A DNA stretch of 64,000 nucleotides from Baylisascaris procyonis. Its lineage: Eukaryota; Nematoda; Chromadorea; Rhabditida; Ascarididae. Of this stretch, positions 1 through 13,800 are shown one piece after another. Position 1 is the stretch's first letter, and each line of letters opens with the position of its first letter. The notes beneath the pieces were generated by a model, which saw nothing but the letters and a program-made list of their open reading frames with translations, was not told the origin of the DNA and searched no databases. The position numbers and the translations under genes were made by a program. The stretch is from positions 4,588,001-4,652,000 of the forward strand of contig JAZARR010000214.1 of NCBI GenBank assembly GCA_037389465.1, written 5' to 3'.

Positions 1-1868
1 ATGAAAGCTTGCTAATCGTTGTCGTCTTTAGCAGCAGAATTTTAATTGACAGCCGTTTATTTTGACCAAAATCTTGATTTCTTCCGAGGAAAAAAGAGTG
101 TGATGAACTAATTGCTTAAGCTAGCTTTTATCCTCTATTTGCATTCTTTTAGAGAACAGGTTAGTTCTTTGAAAAATAGCATGATATATGGGATTAAGGT
201 TATTAATCACTGTGATGTTCTATAAAGCATTGTTAAATATCATCTAATCGATTTATGAATTGATCTCTCAATGTATCTCAAATAATATTAATTTTCGTCA
301 CCTGCATTATATTCGGCTGTCATAATGCACGATATTTATGTCATTTCACTCGTATCGTTTAGAAATTTTTCAGCAATTTTTTTTTGGTGTTCACTGCGTT
401 AAAACATTAAACGTCTCAGCTGCTAAGATAGACTCTCAGTTAGCCACCATACGAAGTATCACTTCTTGCAGAGAAATACCCTCTTCTAACGTCTTGTTTC
501 TTTCTTGTAGGCTTTGCGGTTGCTAAAGATCCTCTTCACACAAAATCAACTCTTCTACTACACTATAATCAATCGCAAAAGAACTTCTTAGTTAAATTCT
601 AATAATTACTAAAAAAAAAAAAGAACATCAACTCTGCATTTTATTTTAAATCATTCAACATACTTACAAGTTAAAATTCGACTAGTAATTTACCTACTGC
701 GATGAATCACTTCTACAGCGAAACAAATATGAATAATAAAACTTCCAAAAGTGAATAATGCAAAAAAAAAGACGAGAAACAAATCCAATTCATCATCTCA
801 TCATACATTTCGCCATTTTCGTCGATCTATACGCTAAGCATGATATGACATTAACGCTGAATTTGGTTGAAAATTTCGATTCGCTGTTTCTTTTCCTTTT
901 TTGTCGGCCTGATAACGGGTATTTCGTAATTTAAACGCAAGACATGCATTTTCTGCAATTTTCGATTGAACGACGATTATTGGGCGAAAATGCGCAATAG
1001 TGCAACAGTGCAAATCCATCGTCCATCTTTTGTCGGCCATGCAACATAAGTACATCGTTCGCCAATAGCTTCAGAAATTTTGTTTTTTTTTTTGAACAAT
1101 AATGGGCATTGTTCATCATAAATTTGAGCAAATTTCAGCTTAGCCATTTTACCATTTAATGCATCGTAAAATTTTATTTTAGAATTAGATACCCCAGTAT
1201 AATAAGTTATGTGTCGAATCTTTCAAGCGGTGAGATATTTCGCCACAAAATATACAAGCATTTTCACGTCGAAACTTAAACCTATAGTGGAGTTTAGTGT
1301 ATGCTGAAAGCACTGAAGGTATATGATGCACCTATTATTCGCATTGTTAAGAAATTACGGCACATCTTTGTCGTAAATTTTATCTCTGCCACTTCATTTT
1401 GATAGCTGTTAATGCGTGAAAATTGAAATTCATCCACTTGAAATAATTTGTTTAGCGAAAAAAAAAAAAAATTGCGTTAAATTTTTTCTAACAATCAGTT
1501 ATATTCCCCATAATTCATTCAAAAACATCGATGTGTGACAGCCCATTTTTTCTTTAAAATTTCATTTGATTTCTTCGTATAGCAGCAAGTTGATCTTGCA
1601 AATTCGATTGCTTTGTTGAGAATTTAAATGCTTCAGAGAGCTCATTGTTAACAATCACAACGGTACCGCCAAGGCTAACATTTCACACGAGATTGCTTCC
1701 AAATATTGAAGATTGATTGCAATTAATGCAACAATTCAATTTACATTTCCTCACTCAAATGCTCTTTGATTGCATTGCTCTTTGCAATTAACGATATCAT
1801 TGTTTGTTATTTGCATTGTTAATCAGCAATAACATTTAACGATAGAGTGATAAAATAGGAAAATTGTT
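1..1868. other. AT-rich intergenic DNA, no gene seen
   Basis: Only short ORFs with AT-driven codon content and poly-A/T runs are present. No splice-bounded open segment, family motif or structured RNA was recognised on either strand. Confidence 0.6.
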
Positions 1869-2048
1869 ATGAACGGGCATTCGTTGGTCGTCTCAGTTAT
1901 GTTGCTGTTGGCGCAAAAAACCCTAAATGAGTTGCTGCTCTTCGACGACGAATTAGTGGAGACCGTTCACATGCGCAAACGATTAGAGCAACTCGTATAT
2001 GTTGACGGAAAAATAATATGCCTTACAAGAGTGGAAGACATTAGATGA
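1869..2048 (+). CDS. possible 59-residue secreted peptide
   Basis: An uninterrupted ATG-to-TGA ORF of 59 codons begins MNGHSLVVSVMLLLAQ, a short hydrophobic start resembling a signal peptide, although it has no strong cleavage site. A charged remainder follows, with an MRKR dibasic stretch around residues 36-39. Its third codon positions look richer in G and C than the surrounding AT-rich DNA, which is the main reason to keep it. There is no acceptor next to the ATG and no family match. It lies about 1.2 kb upstream of the collagen on the same strand. It may be a small peptide gene, one exon of a larger gene, or chance. Confidence 0.27.
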   Translation: MNGHSLVVSVMLLLAQKTLNELLLFDDELVETVHMRKRLEQLVYVDGKIICLTRVEDIR

Positions 2049-3138
2049 ATAAGAAAGAAACAATTCAGATGCTGCAAGGAATGGGAAATTATAAACAGGT
2101 CACACAGTCAAAAACATCTTGATATTAGCAACAAGCAAATCAAAAACGCATCTTGCTATCGAAAAATCATTTCGAATGGGAAGCGACAAACTGTAAGACT
2201 AACCATCACCTTCTATAAAGTGGTCTTCTGAACCGGTTCAATAAACAGCCATCACCACCAACATCAACGGTGATAGCTTTCCTCGTATAAACTATCTCGT
2301 ATAACACGAAAAACAAAACTAGATAGCCTAATACAATCATAGCATTCGACAGTTAAAGCTGCTACAGTAGTGAGTGCATTGAACTGTGTGATAATCATAT
2401 ATAGCCGCCGGAAATATAACATAGCAATTTCAAGTAATGCGATGAAATGTATGGTCGAAAGGGAATTGCGATGGAAGAAGGCATGAAATGGATACGAACA
2501 GGCAGCAGTGATGGAATAATAGAGGAGCGCATGCTGGAATTAAATAAAGTGCAATTGAACGCAAAAAAAGGATTAATACTTAACAGGTTTTTTTTGTATC
2601 CTAAAATCCTTCAAATTTCAAAAGACTTGGAGCAAGAATAGTGCCATAAGCGAGTACGATCTTGAGAAACCCAAACGGAAGTGGAAATAACAAACCAACT
2701 GAAAAATCAGCACTTTAAACGGGAAATGAAATTAGTTTATATCAATTTTTAATTGGGGCAATTTGTTAGATACATTGTAACAACGATGACATCCTTGCTG
2801 CCTTCAGTGGCAAATATTCCATCGTTCGCTTCTATGATTCATGCTGCACATTTGCAGAGCATATCTCCATTGAAATGCTTAGCATATAGTTGGCAGCTAA
2901 TTTATTGGCTTAAAGCAAACCAACAACAAATTTATTGTCGCAAAAGCGTTTTTGAAACAGTACTCGTAAATGAGGTGTGGAAATCCGCATTTCAATTCCA
3001 ACACAAAAACCTTTCGAGCAGGTAAGAGATACAAGCAAGCGCAGAGCCAATTGGGAGAAGAGGACCAGAGAAAGGAAGGGGGAGGGGCAGTCGCTGGGGA
3101 GTGCCTTAGAAGGGAATTCCGCGAACAGGTCGTGTGAG
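2049..3138. other. upstream region of the collagen gene
   Basis: No convincing gene. The last ~120 bases (about 3030-3120) are purine-rich with GAGA and GGGAGGGG stretches just before the TATA box, giving a local change in composition that fits a promoter-proximal region. Confidence 0.45.
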
Positions 3139-3145
3139 TATATAA
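3139..3145 (+). promoter_or_regulatory. TATA box of the collagen gene
   Basis: TATATAA lies 82 bases before the collagen ATG at 3227 within a short G-rich context (GAGTATATAAGGGG). The spacing suits a transcription start about 30 bases downstream. A clear TATA box is consistent with a strongly pulsed cuticle gene. Confidence 0.6.
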
Positions 3146-3226
3146 GGGGTTTGATGAGCGCGAGGCATCGCATCGGCCGGCACTCAGTGCGCACAAAAGC
3201 ATAGTGTGATCCGTTCAACAAACGCC

Positions 3227-3797
3227 ATGTCCGACTACGAGAAGATGGATATTAAGGAAAAGCAACAAGAAGCGGATAGCCTTCGGACGATCGCCTTCTT
3301 TGGCGTTGCCCTCTCCACTATAGCAACGTTGGTGTGCGTTATTTCAGTGCCAATGCTTTACAACTATATGCAGCATATGCAATCCGTCATGCAAAACGAA
3401 GTCGACTTTTGTAAATCTCGCTCAGGCAATATCTGGCGTGAAGTCACTCGAACTCAGGTTGGTCTTTAAAATTGCTGTTTTATCCTTTATGCAGCAGTCA
3501 TTGCACTTTTCTTATTGGTTGTGGTTTTGTGAGCCGTTCGAAATACGCTGTAACTAGGGATTGTTTGTACTTTGAAATTATGTGCACCTTGAAATATTTG
3601 TTCGATTTAAGCAAACTTTTAATTCCCATCCATTTGTTCTCGCAATTTATTTCTGTAGTTTATGATGAAGAATGGGAACTAGGAAACCGAAGTATAGTGT
3701 GCACGTTTATGCGTCTTTCAGCGTTTTTCCTAATTTTACCATTAGCGATCACTGATTACGCTATCTGTATTGAAAACCTAAGAGATAATCCACGTCG

Positions 3798-3849
<52 letters not shown>

Positions 3850-4987
3850 TTTCCCGCTAATTGCTTGAAGTTGTTGTTACAATTAACATTCCGGGTAGGT
3901 ATAGTATATAATCATATGGTTCTTTGAAATTTTTTCGTATATTATTTCAAACGATTTAATATTTTTGAGAAGCTGTTCACTAATTTAAGAATAGCGTAAT
4001 ACTCAGTGAAAGTAAAAAATGCAGGTGCTATCAAAAGTGAACGGGGGAGTACGTAATCCGCGTCAAGCTGGTTATGGAGCATCAGCAGCTGTTGAAGGAT
4101 CGTTTGGTTCAACAGGAGGATGTTGCGGTTGTGGTGTCTCGGGACCAGGCCCACAAGGTCCACCAGGACCGGACGGAAAAGATGGTGCAGATGGTGAACC
4201 CGGACCACCTGGACGGGATGGACCAGATGGACCTGAAGCAACACCACCTCCCAGAATTGTAGGTTTACCACCTTTAAAAATTTCCTCACTTGCATTTGTG
4301 TTAGGAATGTTTGTCAGCATTACCATCCGATTTCTTTAGTCTTCAAATGAGCAAAACGCTAGGTGCCCTATTTCTCTAACAACTGGCATCGAGCTGCTTT
4401 TTACTTGATGAAACAAACTAAGTTCTTCAACGAATAGGCCTCATCAGTTCATCCACAAACTGTGAAGAGCAAACCAAATTACGTACAGAAATTATGAACT
4501 GTCAGCTTCAAAATACTCACCGTTCCGATTACAGGACTGGTGCTTCGAATGCGAAGATGCGGCGCCAGGACCTGCAGGTAATCCAGGTCCAAAGGGACCT
4601 CCCGGCCGACCCGGACCTCCGGGCAAAGACGCCGATGGTGGTGCTCGCGGGCCACCTGGCCCACCAGGACCTGCCGGACCCCCTGGCCCTCCAGGTGCAC
4701 CTGGTCCGAAAGGACCTGCAGGTACTCCCGGCCAGACAATCGAGAAACCCGGACCGGACGGACCTCCTGGGCCCCCAGGACCAGCTGGACCTCCAGGTCC
4801 CGATGGGCCGCCAGGTGCCAATGGCAACCCTGGAGCGGACGGACCAGAAGGACCTCCAGGAGAACCCGGCAGGGACGGCGCACCAGGCAAACCAGGTGCT
4901 CCTGGCGAAGAAGGGCCTCAAGGAGAGCGTGGAACATCAGGCGCTTGCGATCACTGTCCACCACCACGAACGGCTCCCGGCTATTAA
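3227..4987 (+). CDS. cuticle collagen
   Basis: Structural extracellular matrix protein of the nematode cuticle, made in the hypodermis and exported as a procollagen. Three exons join in phase: 3227-3457, 4025-4258 and 4535-4987, giving 305 residues, the usual length. An N-terminal hydrophobic segment (about residues 22-46) acts as signal anchor. The homology-block region [17 protein letters not shown] is followed by RNPR (87-90), a furin/BLI-4-type RXXR cleavage site. A CCGC cysteine cluster sits at about 110-113, a short Gly-X-Y block at 117-147, DWCFEC at 156-161, then a long interrupted Gly-X-Y block, and CDHC (293-296) near the C terminus. The start is the first ATG after the TATA box; an upstream in-frame extension (from 3206) has no ATG of its own. 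Intron 1 holds a (TA)n tract. Which numbered collagen it corresponds to cannot be told. Confidence 0.95.
3801..3847. repeat. (TA)n microsatellite in collagen intron 1
   Basis: About 23 uninterrupted TA units between CGAAA and TTCTTTCCC. Unlike the other (TA)n tracts in the window, the flanks show no good inverted repeat. Confidence 0.95.
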
Positions 4988-7900
4988 ATACGAAGGATGC
5001 TATTGGACCATGCTACGTGATCCTTGCGTACATTTCCGCGCACTCAGCGCCTCATACCTCGCCATTTCGCGATAGAGCATCTGCCGAGAACATCTACGCT
5101 GTGCCATCCTCATCATATTTTCTGCAATGCTAGTGCTAATAATGTGACCTTTCGTATCTGTAGTTACAGCTTAGTGGATCGCTTCTCATCTGGATCCTTT
5201 CAAAAAGGACAAATTTACTGCTCTCCGTCATGCCTAATGGAGATTGTTATTTCTTGGCATCAGCCACATCCGTTTCAATCACTAACGCTCATCGCGTGTC
5301 TCCATTGATTCTCACTCATCTCCTCTCAGCGTCTCTCTTCGTTCGCTTTTCAATTAGCGCAACGAATTGTTCAATTGTAAATTGCAAACTTATTTTTGTG
5401 AATGCATCTTGTATTTGAATGTTAATGAAACTGTGTACACAACATTGTTGCACGTTTTTGCATGCATACAATTTGACGAAAAGAGTTAACGAAGCTCTTA
5501 TATAATTATATTTCGTCCATTAATCTAGACTGTATAAAATTGTCCTTTCTATTCACTTAAAAAATAGTTGCACGTTATTTTTGAGTAATCTAGAATGCGC
5601 ATAGAATGCGACTTGAATTCAGAGCATATTTTCTTTGTATTGTACGGCGCCCTGAAGCCATTTGTTAGACGTCGTACTGAGTGGCAATGCACTAGAGTTG
5701 AGTATGCACAATGGCGACGAAACTCTTTTTTTTGCAGGAAGCTTTGAAGATACTATTGCACGTGCTTTTTATTGCTCTCAAACTTTTTCGCTTCCTGGTT
5801 ATTTTGTGCCATCGGGGATTTGACACGGATTCGAAGTAGTCGTGTATTGTGTGCCGTTAAAAACAAAGCGATGCGTTGACGTAGGGGATTTATTGAGAAT
5901 ACACTAGCAATAAAGCTGTTTTCTTTAATCCGGTTCCTTTTTGTTGGTAAGGTTACGTTTACGAAGGCGATATTATTGACAACCGAGGGAGATGTGATGT
6001 TGAGAAAACCGTTCATAAAAAAACAGGTCCGTCGTTGTGCATACACATTTCAAAGAGCGCACTTGAAAGAAAACCGCATTAGATCGGCATCGCAATCGGT
6101 GAAACAATAGAGTTGACAATCATATTCATTTAAAAACATCGGTTGTCTTCTCATATATTTCTAAAACTTCAAAAAGTAATAATTTAGTGATCTATGAAGG
6201 TGATTAGCTTGTTCATGAAAGCAATACTGCAGCTGTTAAACTTGCTTCAATTTGAATTAAGTGATCAACGGGCGTCAATTTCACATACCGAAAGCAATCT
6301 TTCTCAGAACGTCATTCAAACCAAATGAGTACTTACAAATAGCAATAATCACGCATAATTTAATTGAACTCATTGCTTCATCTAATACTCGATAGGCCAA
6401 AACGAATGGTAACATATATTCGTCGTTGGTGGTTTATTGTAATTGTATACTCCCATTATTAATGTTTGATTGCACTCTACTTCCATAAAAAGAACATGAT
6501 GAACTAATGCGCAAATGAAGTAAAAATTGGGCACCTTTGATGGCAGCTTACAGATATCCATGTTTAGCCAATCCTTTCAGCTCTTTTAGTCCGCGAATGA
6601 CCTTCCTCTAATGGAATTAGTAGTCTATATTGTTGTTAAGTTTTCAACAACGATAAGCATAGTATAAATTTGACAATATTACATCTAGCATTGCACTGTG
6701 TGGTGCGTTTAGCTACAGCTTTCAACTCTTTTTAAACAATAATCTTCTAACAAAATTTCATCCTATTTGAACGAGTTTCATAGATATAAACGAAATTGCG
6801 ACGGCAATAAATTTTAAACAAGTTTATGCAAAATTTTGTTTGTTGAAGCTGATATAAGTATATAGGCAATTAGCTGATATGTTTTGCTTATGAATGAATG
6901 TGTTGAAAATGACATGTCATTTCATGGTTGTTTGCATTTTCACAAGAGAGCTCGTTTTCAACGTTACTATTCTCGTCCTACCACTCTTTCATACGCACGT
7001 TAATTTCTGCTGCTTCTAAAACGTGTTTTTCATCCTAATTTTTGTGTTCTTTTGCAGCTCATTTCAACACAAGAAATGCATCTCATATGCGAAACGGTAT
7101 GAAGATGAGGCGATGAGCAAGATTTTAAGATAGCCGGAAGAATGATTTTGAATATGATTAGGGCGATGAAAGGAGGAACGAGATGATTGCTTTTATGTGT
7201 TTTTTTTTTTTTGTTGTTCTATTCGAGTGCGGTGCAGCAGCCATTTTTTCACGTATGCACGTTTAATTTGCATTAAACCGTTAGGATGCAAACGTAAATG
7301 GCGTAATGCGCATCCAAAGAGAGACATTGCTGTCGCGAAGAGTGGATGATGATTGAATTTATTAGTCGTTACGATTTACGTACACACTGCACTCATATAT
7401 GCAGCATTAATGATTGCTCATCAGCCGGCTGTCAACTCTATGAGGAATTTCATTTCATTCTATGGCTCTAACTGTGACCATCAATACAGCATTTATAGAA
7501 CAAATTGATAGGGATTTTCATCAAATAAATTATAAATTTCATTTTTCATAGGCGTGGAGTTATTAGGTTCATGCGAAATATTTAAAAAAAAATTTTTTTG
7601 CAAAACTTCCGGCCACTTCATTCACTGAAGAAAAACTTTTCAATTACGCTTTAATGATAGTTTCCACTTTCATTTGAATTATTCCTTTACCTACATAAAA
7701 AATTATTCCTTTGCCTAGACAAAATTAAAAGAGTCAACATGCTCATATGATTCTCAATTTAATATGTAACATCCAAATTCAAGCGGATTTTAGCGTTTCA
7801 TTGATTTGCTCAAAAATGAACTCATACCTTTTTCAAGATTTGAAATGAGAGTGCACATGTTAAACATCTAGATGAAAACACATCGCACTCTCAATCGGTG

Positions 7901-9868
7901 AGGCATCTTAAAAAACGAACCAGTGACCTTGACACACGACCTTTTACATACAATAACCTGTTCTCAACATTACCAACATTTGCAGCAATGAGGTATATAC
8001 TACCAATTCTTGCGCACTTTCAATGGTTGTACACGTGGGAAAACCGATTTTAAAGGATATTGCATGAACCGAGATAACCTCAAAAAAAGAATCCTTGTTC
8101 ATCGACTAAGGCAGTTAATAAAATTCTGACCCCTTCGGATTTCATCCCTATATTCGGGCTGCAACACTTCCAAAGTGTCGTTTCGTTTAGCAGGGCTTCT
8201 CTGCTGGGTTGCCGAAGAAAAATTCCCGTTGTCCGCCTCAGTAAGGAATCCCGAAAAACTTTTGAGCAAGTAACTGAACAATTCCACCATTATTGTGAAC
8301 TGCTGTCATAAAATGCGTGTGCAAAACCATTCAAATCTCGATGGTCTGAATGCAGCATTTGTTGAGTTTAGAAAGTAGCAGCTCCGAGAAAACTCGAGCT
8401 GTAGTAACAAGCAGAATTTTCCTTTAAAATTTCAAGTCTAGACTCAGATCAGGCCGCTTTTATCACCTCAATTTCTACAACCCATATTTACACAGAATGC
8501 ACTATACTCTGACCGACTTCACTCCTTCACAAGCGTAAACTAGTCTGTTTCTATTCGTAAAACTAACAAAAAGCAAAAATTGTGTCGAATTGCACAATAA
8601 AGATGAGCGTGTAGATTTTTTTTTTTGCCTTGATCCTGTTCGAGCGCAACTTCAAATCGAGTCCACTTGTTGTGCGCATTGTTGCTTCATTTAGAAGATT
8701 GAGCCAATTTTATCACCTTCATAACGTGAGTATTCTTATTCCAAAATTGGCATCAGCGAATTAATATCTAACGAATTTTTGTACTACGAGTCAGGTTGAG
8801 GCTTCAGATAGTCCAAGCCTTACTAGTCAACGTGGCAATATTTTTATTTAGTTATACAAACCCGACGACCGACCAAACTGCCAATCGCATCACACTGGAA
8901 TACATCGGAATCTTTTCTAAACTTAGGCATTTCACGTTCCAAATATACCCCTTTGCATTCCTATAGTGTCCACTGCTTTCCTTTCAAACATGCTGCTGTT
9001 GAAATGAATCAGTCCAAGGTTCAAGTTGAGTTGATCCGTGACCCACTTTTCGTCCACCAATCTTGAACTTCAGGTAGATGTCTTCCTCGTTTCTGTGCTC
9101 CTTCACATGTCTTCCTTGTATTCTCCTCTCATTTTAATTAGAATCCCACCATCATGAATTTTCAAGACAACATTACAAATATTCGTCTAATATTTCTTTC
9201 TTTCTCAGGCAAACTTCAGTGGCTTCAGTAGCACTTCATTAGCAGAAGTGATGCATCTATTTATGGCAATTATGCTTCACTTTCCAACTAACTTCATCTC
9301 CCTTTCAGTTGTGCTACAATAGTTTTGTGCTGAAATTCATCCAAAATGAAATATCAAGCCAGCGCTTCTCAGCAAAAAGTCATCATAACTGTTGAAAAGA
9401 ATTACTCTAAAAGTTTAATGTGTAAATGACGTCACTCCTCTTTTTCTTAATATCAGTAACAATGGTGGCTATGCATTGTTTCAATGGTCATCTTGGAGGA
9501 AGTGATGTCTCAGCCCACAAAAAAAAAACTGCAAGTTGCTCGATTATATTCAAATAATTGCTAGTTCCACTGTGAATCTGGATCTTCAAGACGAAAATAG
9601 GCCTATCAGATATTAAAAATGGGTCACTTCATGTCATCCTTATAAGTAATCTATCTATGTACATAGCATGTTGTGTTATTTACAGGAACAATACAAAAAG
9701 TTCTACAAGAAGAATATAACAATTAAAGTGTTTTTGCTACATAATTGTGCAAAATCCGCATAACAGCTGTAATAATAGCAATTGCTGAAAATAGCGTTCA
9801 AAAATATGGATCTTCTCAAGCAATCTATTTAAGCTCTGAAACATCGAAAATTACTGATATTCCACAGA
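4988..9868. other. long gene-poor region
   Basis: About 4.9 kb without a supported gene. Small splice-bounded open pieces occur: 7058-7096 (TTTTGCAG acceptor, then LISTQEMHLICET, then a GTATGA donor) and about 9210-9320 (TTTCTCAG acceptor, then some 37 open codons beginning ANFSGFSSTSLAEVM). None links in phase to a neighbour or matches a family I know. Confidence 0.45.
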
Positions 9869-9991
9869 TGCTCGCAGCAGAAGCTGATGCTCGATGAGGA
9901 ACTCAATGAACTACTAATTGCCCACTATCACGCATTTCGCGGTCTTTTTAACGATGTGTTCTTTCTCCAGCAATTTCTGCCGCTATTCTTC
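9869..9991 (+). CDS. exon-like segment of unknown gene
   Basis: After a good acceptor (ATTCCACAG) a frame reads CSQQKLMLDEELNELLIAHY and continues with FRGLFNDVFFLQQFLPLFF before a TAA, about 40 codons in all. The mix of an acidic helix-like stretch and a Phe/Leu-rich end looks protein-like, but no upstream exon in matching phase was found and no family was recognised. It could be a terminal exon or chance. Confidence 0.22.
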
Positions 9992-10038
9992 ACCAGGCAT
10001 TAAGTGCAGGCATCGATATAAATATAAGTACGTGGGCA

Positions 10039-10039
10039 T

Positions 10040-10098
<59 letters not shown>
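10039..10098. repeat. (AT)n microsatellite with inverted flanks
   Basis: Roughly 60 bases of AT repeat, interrupted once by a C, bounded by GCATTATA on the left and TATAATGC on the right. The two flanks are exact reverse complements, so the locus is one AT-rich palindrome. Confidence 0.9.
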
Positions 10099-10099
<1 letters not shown>

Positions 10100-10807
10100 G
10101 CGCATACAAAGCGCTATAAACATTGTTTAAATGATGTACAATCACAAAGCTTACCAGGAAAGGCAAATGCAGCTTTTGCACAGCGCAATAAAGAGTTTTC
10201 TATGCTAACGATTCACTAGTGCACCTAGTTAAAAAATTCTTCAGAAGAAATAATAGCAATAAACGACTGAAAACATTTTTCGTGCAGAGTATTCGCACAA
10301 ATTGTCTCAAACGATTGAACGCTGAATCCACTAGCTTGATCTTCGATCGTGATTAATGTTCGACCGTATGGCTGTGCCTCGAAGATGATCCAAAATTAGA
10401 ATCGTGCGGAAAGCACTTCCAATTGATAAGCATGATAAATGCAGTGATCAGTTGTTTTTTAGGATTCTCATGCGAATATCACAAGAAGTTTCATATCTAG
10501 TAGTTCATCAGCAATCCCCTTGACCTCCAGCTTTGATTCTTGATCGTTCACAACATCGACACACAAGCATTAAGCAGCCTTATACCAATTTCGCTTCGAT
10601 GGTCTTTTTGACTTTATTGTTCATTGGTATAAATATTTTCCATACTATGCTTTGAGTTCTTTTTTTTAATGAGCAGTTCTGTCCACATATATTTTCATCT
10701 CATTTTTATTGATATTTTGAATTACTATCTTAATCTGCTTTCATATAAATAAATGAATTCGAGGATAACAAGAGTGATCCAGAGCCTATTGAAAACGACT
10801 GCCGACT
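10099..10807. other. 3' flank of the secreted-protein gene
   Basis: AT-rich sequence with no open segment of note on either strand. It separates the (AT)n palindrome from the minus-strand gene ending at 10808. Confidence 0.5.
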
Positions 10808-13800
10808 TCAGCCGAACAATTGTGAAAATATATTTTGTGAGCTACTCGATTCGGGTACAACTTGTTTAGCGCCACTTCTTATGAGAGTATTGATGAGACT
10901 ATCGATGTTTGAACCACTAGAGGAGCGCGATGTTGATTCCGATTGATAACTTGGTGAGAAAATGTCCGCTATACTTGGCGAAGACTGTGACGAGGATACC
11001 GATGATCCTGCAATTTCAGAGATTCATAATGGAAGCGTTAATCATCGGTAAGCAAATAAAACCGCCACAATTATGTGATACAAACGCTATGCCAACTTAA
11101 CAATTCCTTTGGCTTGCATATAAATCTAACCTACTCTCTTATTCACCCTTTATTGCAATTTACTCCGCGAAAGAACATTGTTCAAGTAGAAGCCGTACAA
11201 CTCAAGTGACTTTTTGAGTATGTGCGCCTCTCATAGATGCCTTGTAATTAGAAAATTAGGCCTTATAATTAGAAAATTTTTAAGATTTAACAATAAAAAG
11301 CCCGAAACTCGTTTTGAAAAATCCCTAAGCATCAACGCCAATGACTTTACTGCCTTATTGCGTACATAAAAATATTTCTACGCCTTGCTAAATGCCCTGT
11401 AGAATGAAAAATCTGCAACGAACAAAAACATGGCATCTTGTTTCGAATTAACTCCTCGTTTATGGTACTCATCTGTTGCCTCTAGCATCGCTGAAAGGAC
11501 ACCTTCTAATGCATTATTCAGTCACAGTGAAAAGTTAAACTACACTTGGAAGTTAACATATTTCACTGATGGACCAAATATGGCAAACATTCTCACAGCT
11601 TACATGAAAATAAGGAAATTGGAAAATGTCGATACATGTGTCTGTAGTCATTCCTTTGCATTATACTCATTACATGCTATAGCTAAGATAGGGAACGTAT
11701 GATACGTGTTCTGACTGCAATTAGAGAGTAGTGCAAATGAAGGGCTGGGAAGGAAGTGACAGGTTTGGGAGAAACGATGTCGTTGTTGCAGTTACTCGAA
11801 GATAGGCGCCATACATATTCGAACGGGCCACAAAATCAGTATCTACCAAAGAAGCTTTGTAGAAGTCTTGTAGTTTCTTACTAACAAATTGGGATGGGAA
11901 GCCTTTAGTCTTGCGGTATGCATCAACTATGTGCAATTATAATTGCCGCTTATCATAGTATAAGCTCTCATCGATGATTTCGTTTTCTCGCTTCTTGAAA
12001 TGGTTTTCTTCTAGCATTCATTTTACATCTTTCATAATAAATTTAGTTAGGAATTCTGCAATGATCTGATTTTTTCTGAAAGTTGTTTAGATAGTTGCGC
12101 TTGATTGAATCGCAACAACTCCAGTTGAGGTATTTGCAAATTTGCGGTTCACAGTTTCATCGATTCTATTTCATTTGATTTTATTCGCTACTATTCGCAA
12201 AGGTGATCGAAGAGCTTTCATATCTCTTAGTCTCAATATTAAAAATTTCTGGTACCACTAACAAAATTCATACCCAAAAAGCTATTGAGAAGTGTTTCTA
12301 AGCCCGATTGTCTTGCAGACTGAAATCGGTTTCCACTGCTACCAAGTGCTCCACCACCGTATTCAGATAGCGGTGCTAAAGATCCATAGGAAGATACGTC
12401 GTAATCTCTAACACCTCGTAATTGTGGCCGAATTGTTTCACCCAAAATACCGTTGCCTGAGTTCCCGAATCCATAACTATTATAGCTGAAATAAAAAACA
12501 AACAAAATTCAAGATTAGCTGATGCATCAGTGACGTCATATATGCAATGGCACAGCAAAATGGACAAATCTGTTTGTGCTTTTTTTCGTGAGTGGAACAA
12601 TCGCATGAAATTGGTGAATTTTTTTTTTTTTTTAGGAAGAAACCTCAAAGATCGCAATGACTGATCGCAAGCAATTAATAAATTCACGAAGACAGAAAAC
12701 GACGATTAAAAGATATGAATTAGGTGGGCCTTTTTGTTTGCTCTTATCACTATTCCGTTGATGCTGGTTTTTGCATATTTCCTCGTCATAATGATGTCAC
12801 AATTGTGCTGAAGAATATTTCGATCGTTCCATTTCTCCTCTTGACTCCAGTTTGCGGATCACTATGCTATGATCTATGCCACCTGGATCATCTATACTTT
12901 AATCATGTGATCAACTCTAATTCTAATTCGGCTTTCTTAGTGAGCCAAAAAAAAAAAAAAAGCTCCGATGAGTGATGTGACGACTTTCTCATGATCGAGT
13001 TGTAAAGCACAGTAAATTGTACAGTACAGTAATTATACAGTACAGTACAGTAAATTGTATAGTACAGTAATTGTACAGTAAACAGTTCAACGACTAGTAT
13101 TAATGGGTTCCTGTTCTTATTTTCACTACTATTCATGACTTCTTCAATATTAATCGAATGAATTCAACTGCGGATAGGTAGAAAAACATGCTAGAGGAAG
13201 TGACATGATGTGCACTTTGGATCGCACTCATTTGATAAACTATCCTCACCAATAAAAACGAAATATGCTATAAACTCTCATATTTCAACCCCGACTCGAC
13301 TCCTCTTATAATTCTTCCAAAGAAACTTCTTATTTTCATAGCTAGACAGTATGAAATGAAAGAAAGGAAATGTGAAAAAATATGTGGAACCTCTTTCCAC
13401 CCTTAAATGCCTATGATCTCCGTTGGTGTTGACGGACAAACATGAACTGAATAAACAGAAGGCCAGTTCATGATATCCGGTGTATTCATCAAACCCTCGA
13501 ACTCCAACGCTTGCCAAGTTGAAACAAGTACGCAAATAAATAGGCCGATTCACTTCCACATGCAAACGACAACGCCATAGAGTACTTTTACATAGGAAGT
13601 TTGCAAAAGTGCATAAAAACAAACGTACTCTTTTCTACTTTTTCGGACGCACCCTTTTCCGCGAATTTTCGGCTCATTTTCTGCACAAATTCGACACCTT
13701 ACAAGCGAAATTTTCTTTTACTTTTCCACCATCGAATATTCGCATGCGATATTTGAAAGTTGAGAGCAATTTGCGACAAATTCTTAAAATAATTTTTTTT

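Noticed and set aside
3472..3927. 151-codon plus-strand ORF between collagen exons 1 and 2
   Set aside because: It lies wholly in intron 1, includes the (TA)n tract, and the flanking exons join in phase without it.
4072..4967. Long minus-strand and alternate-frame ORFs over the collagen exons
   Set aside because: They are shadows of the Gly-X-Y coding repeats; the plus-strand frame has the conserved collagen motifs.
5753..6046. 97-codon minus-strand ORF
   Set aside because: No start context, splice sites or motifs; residue use matches AT-rich noise.
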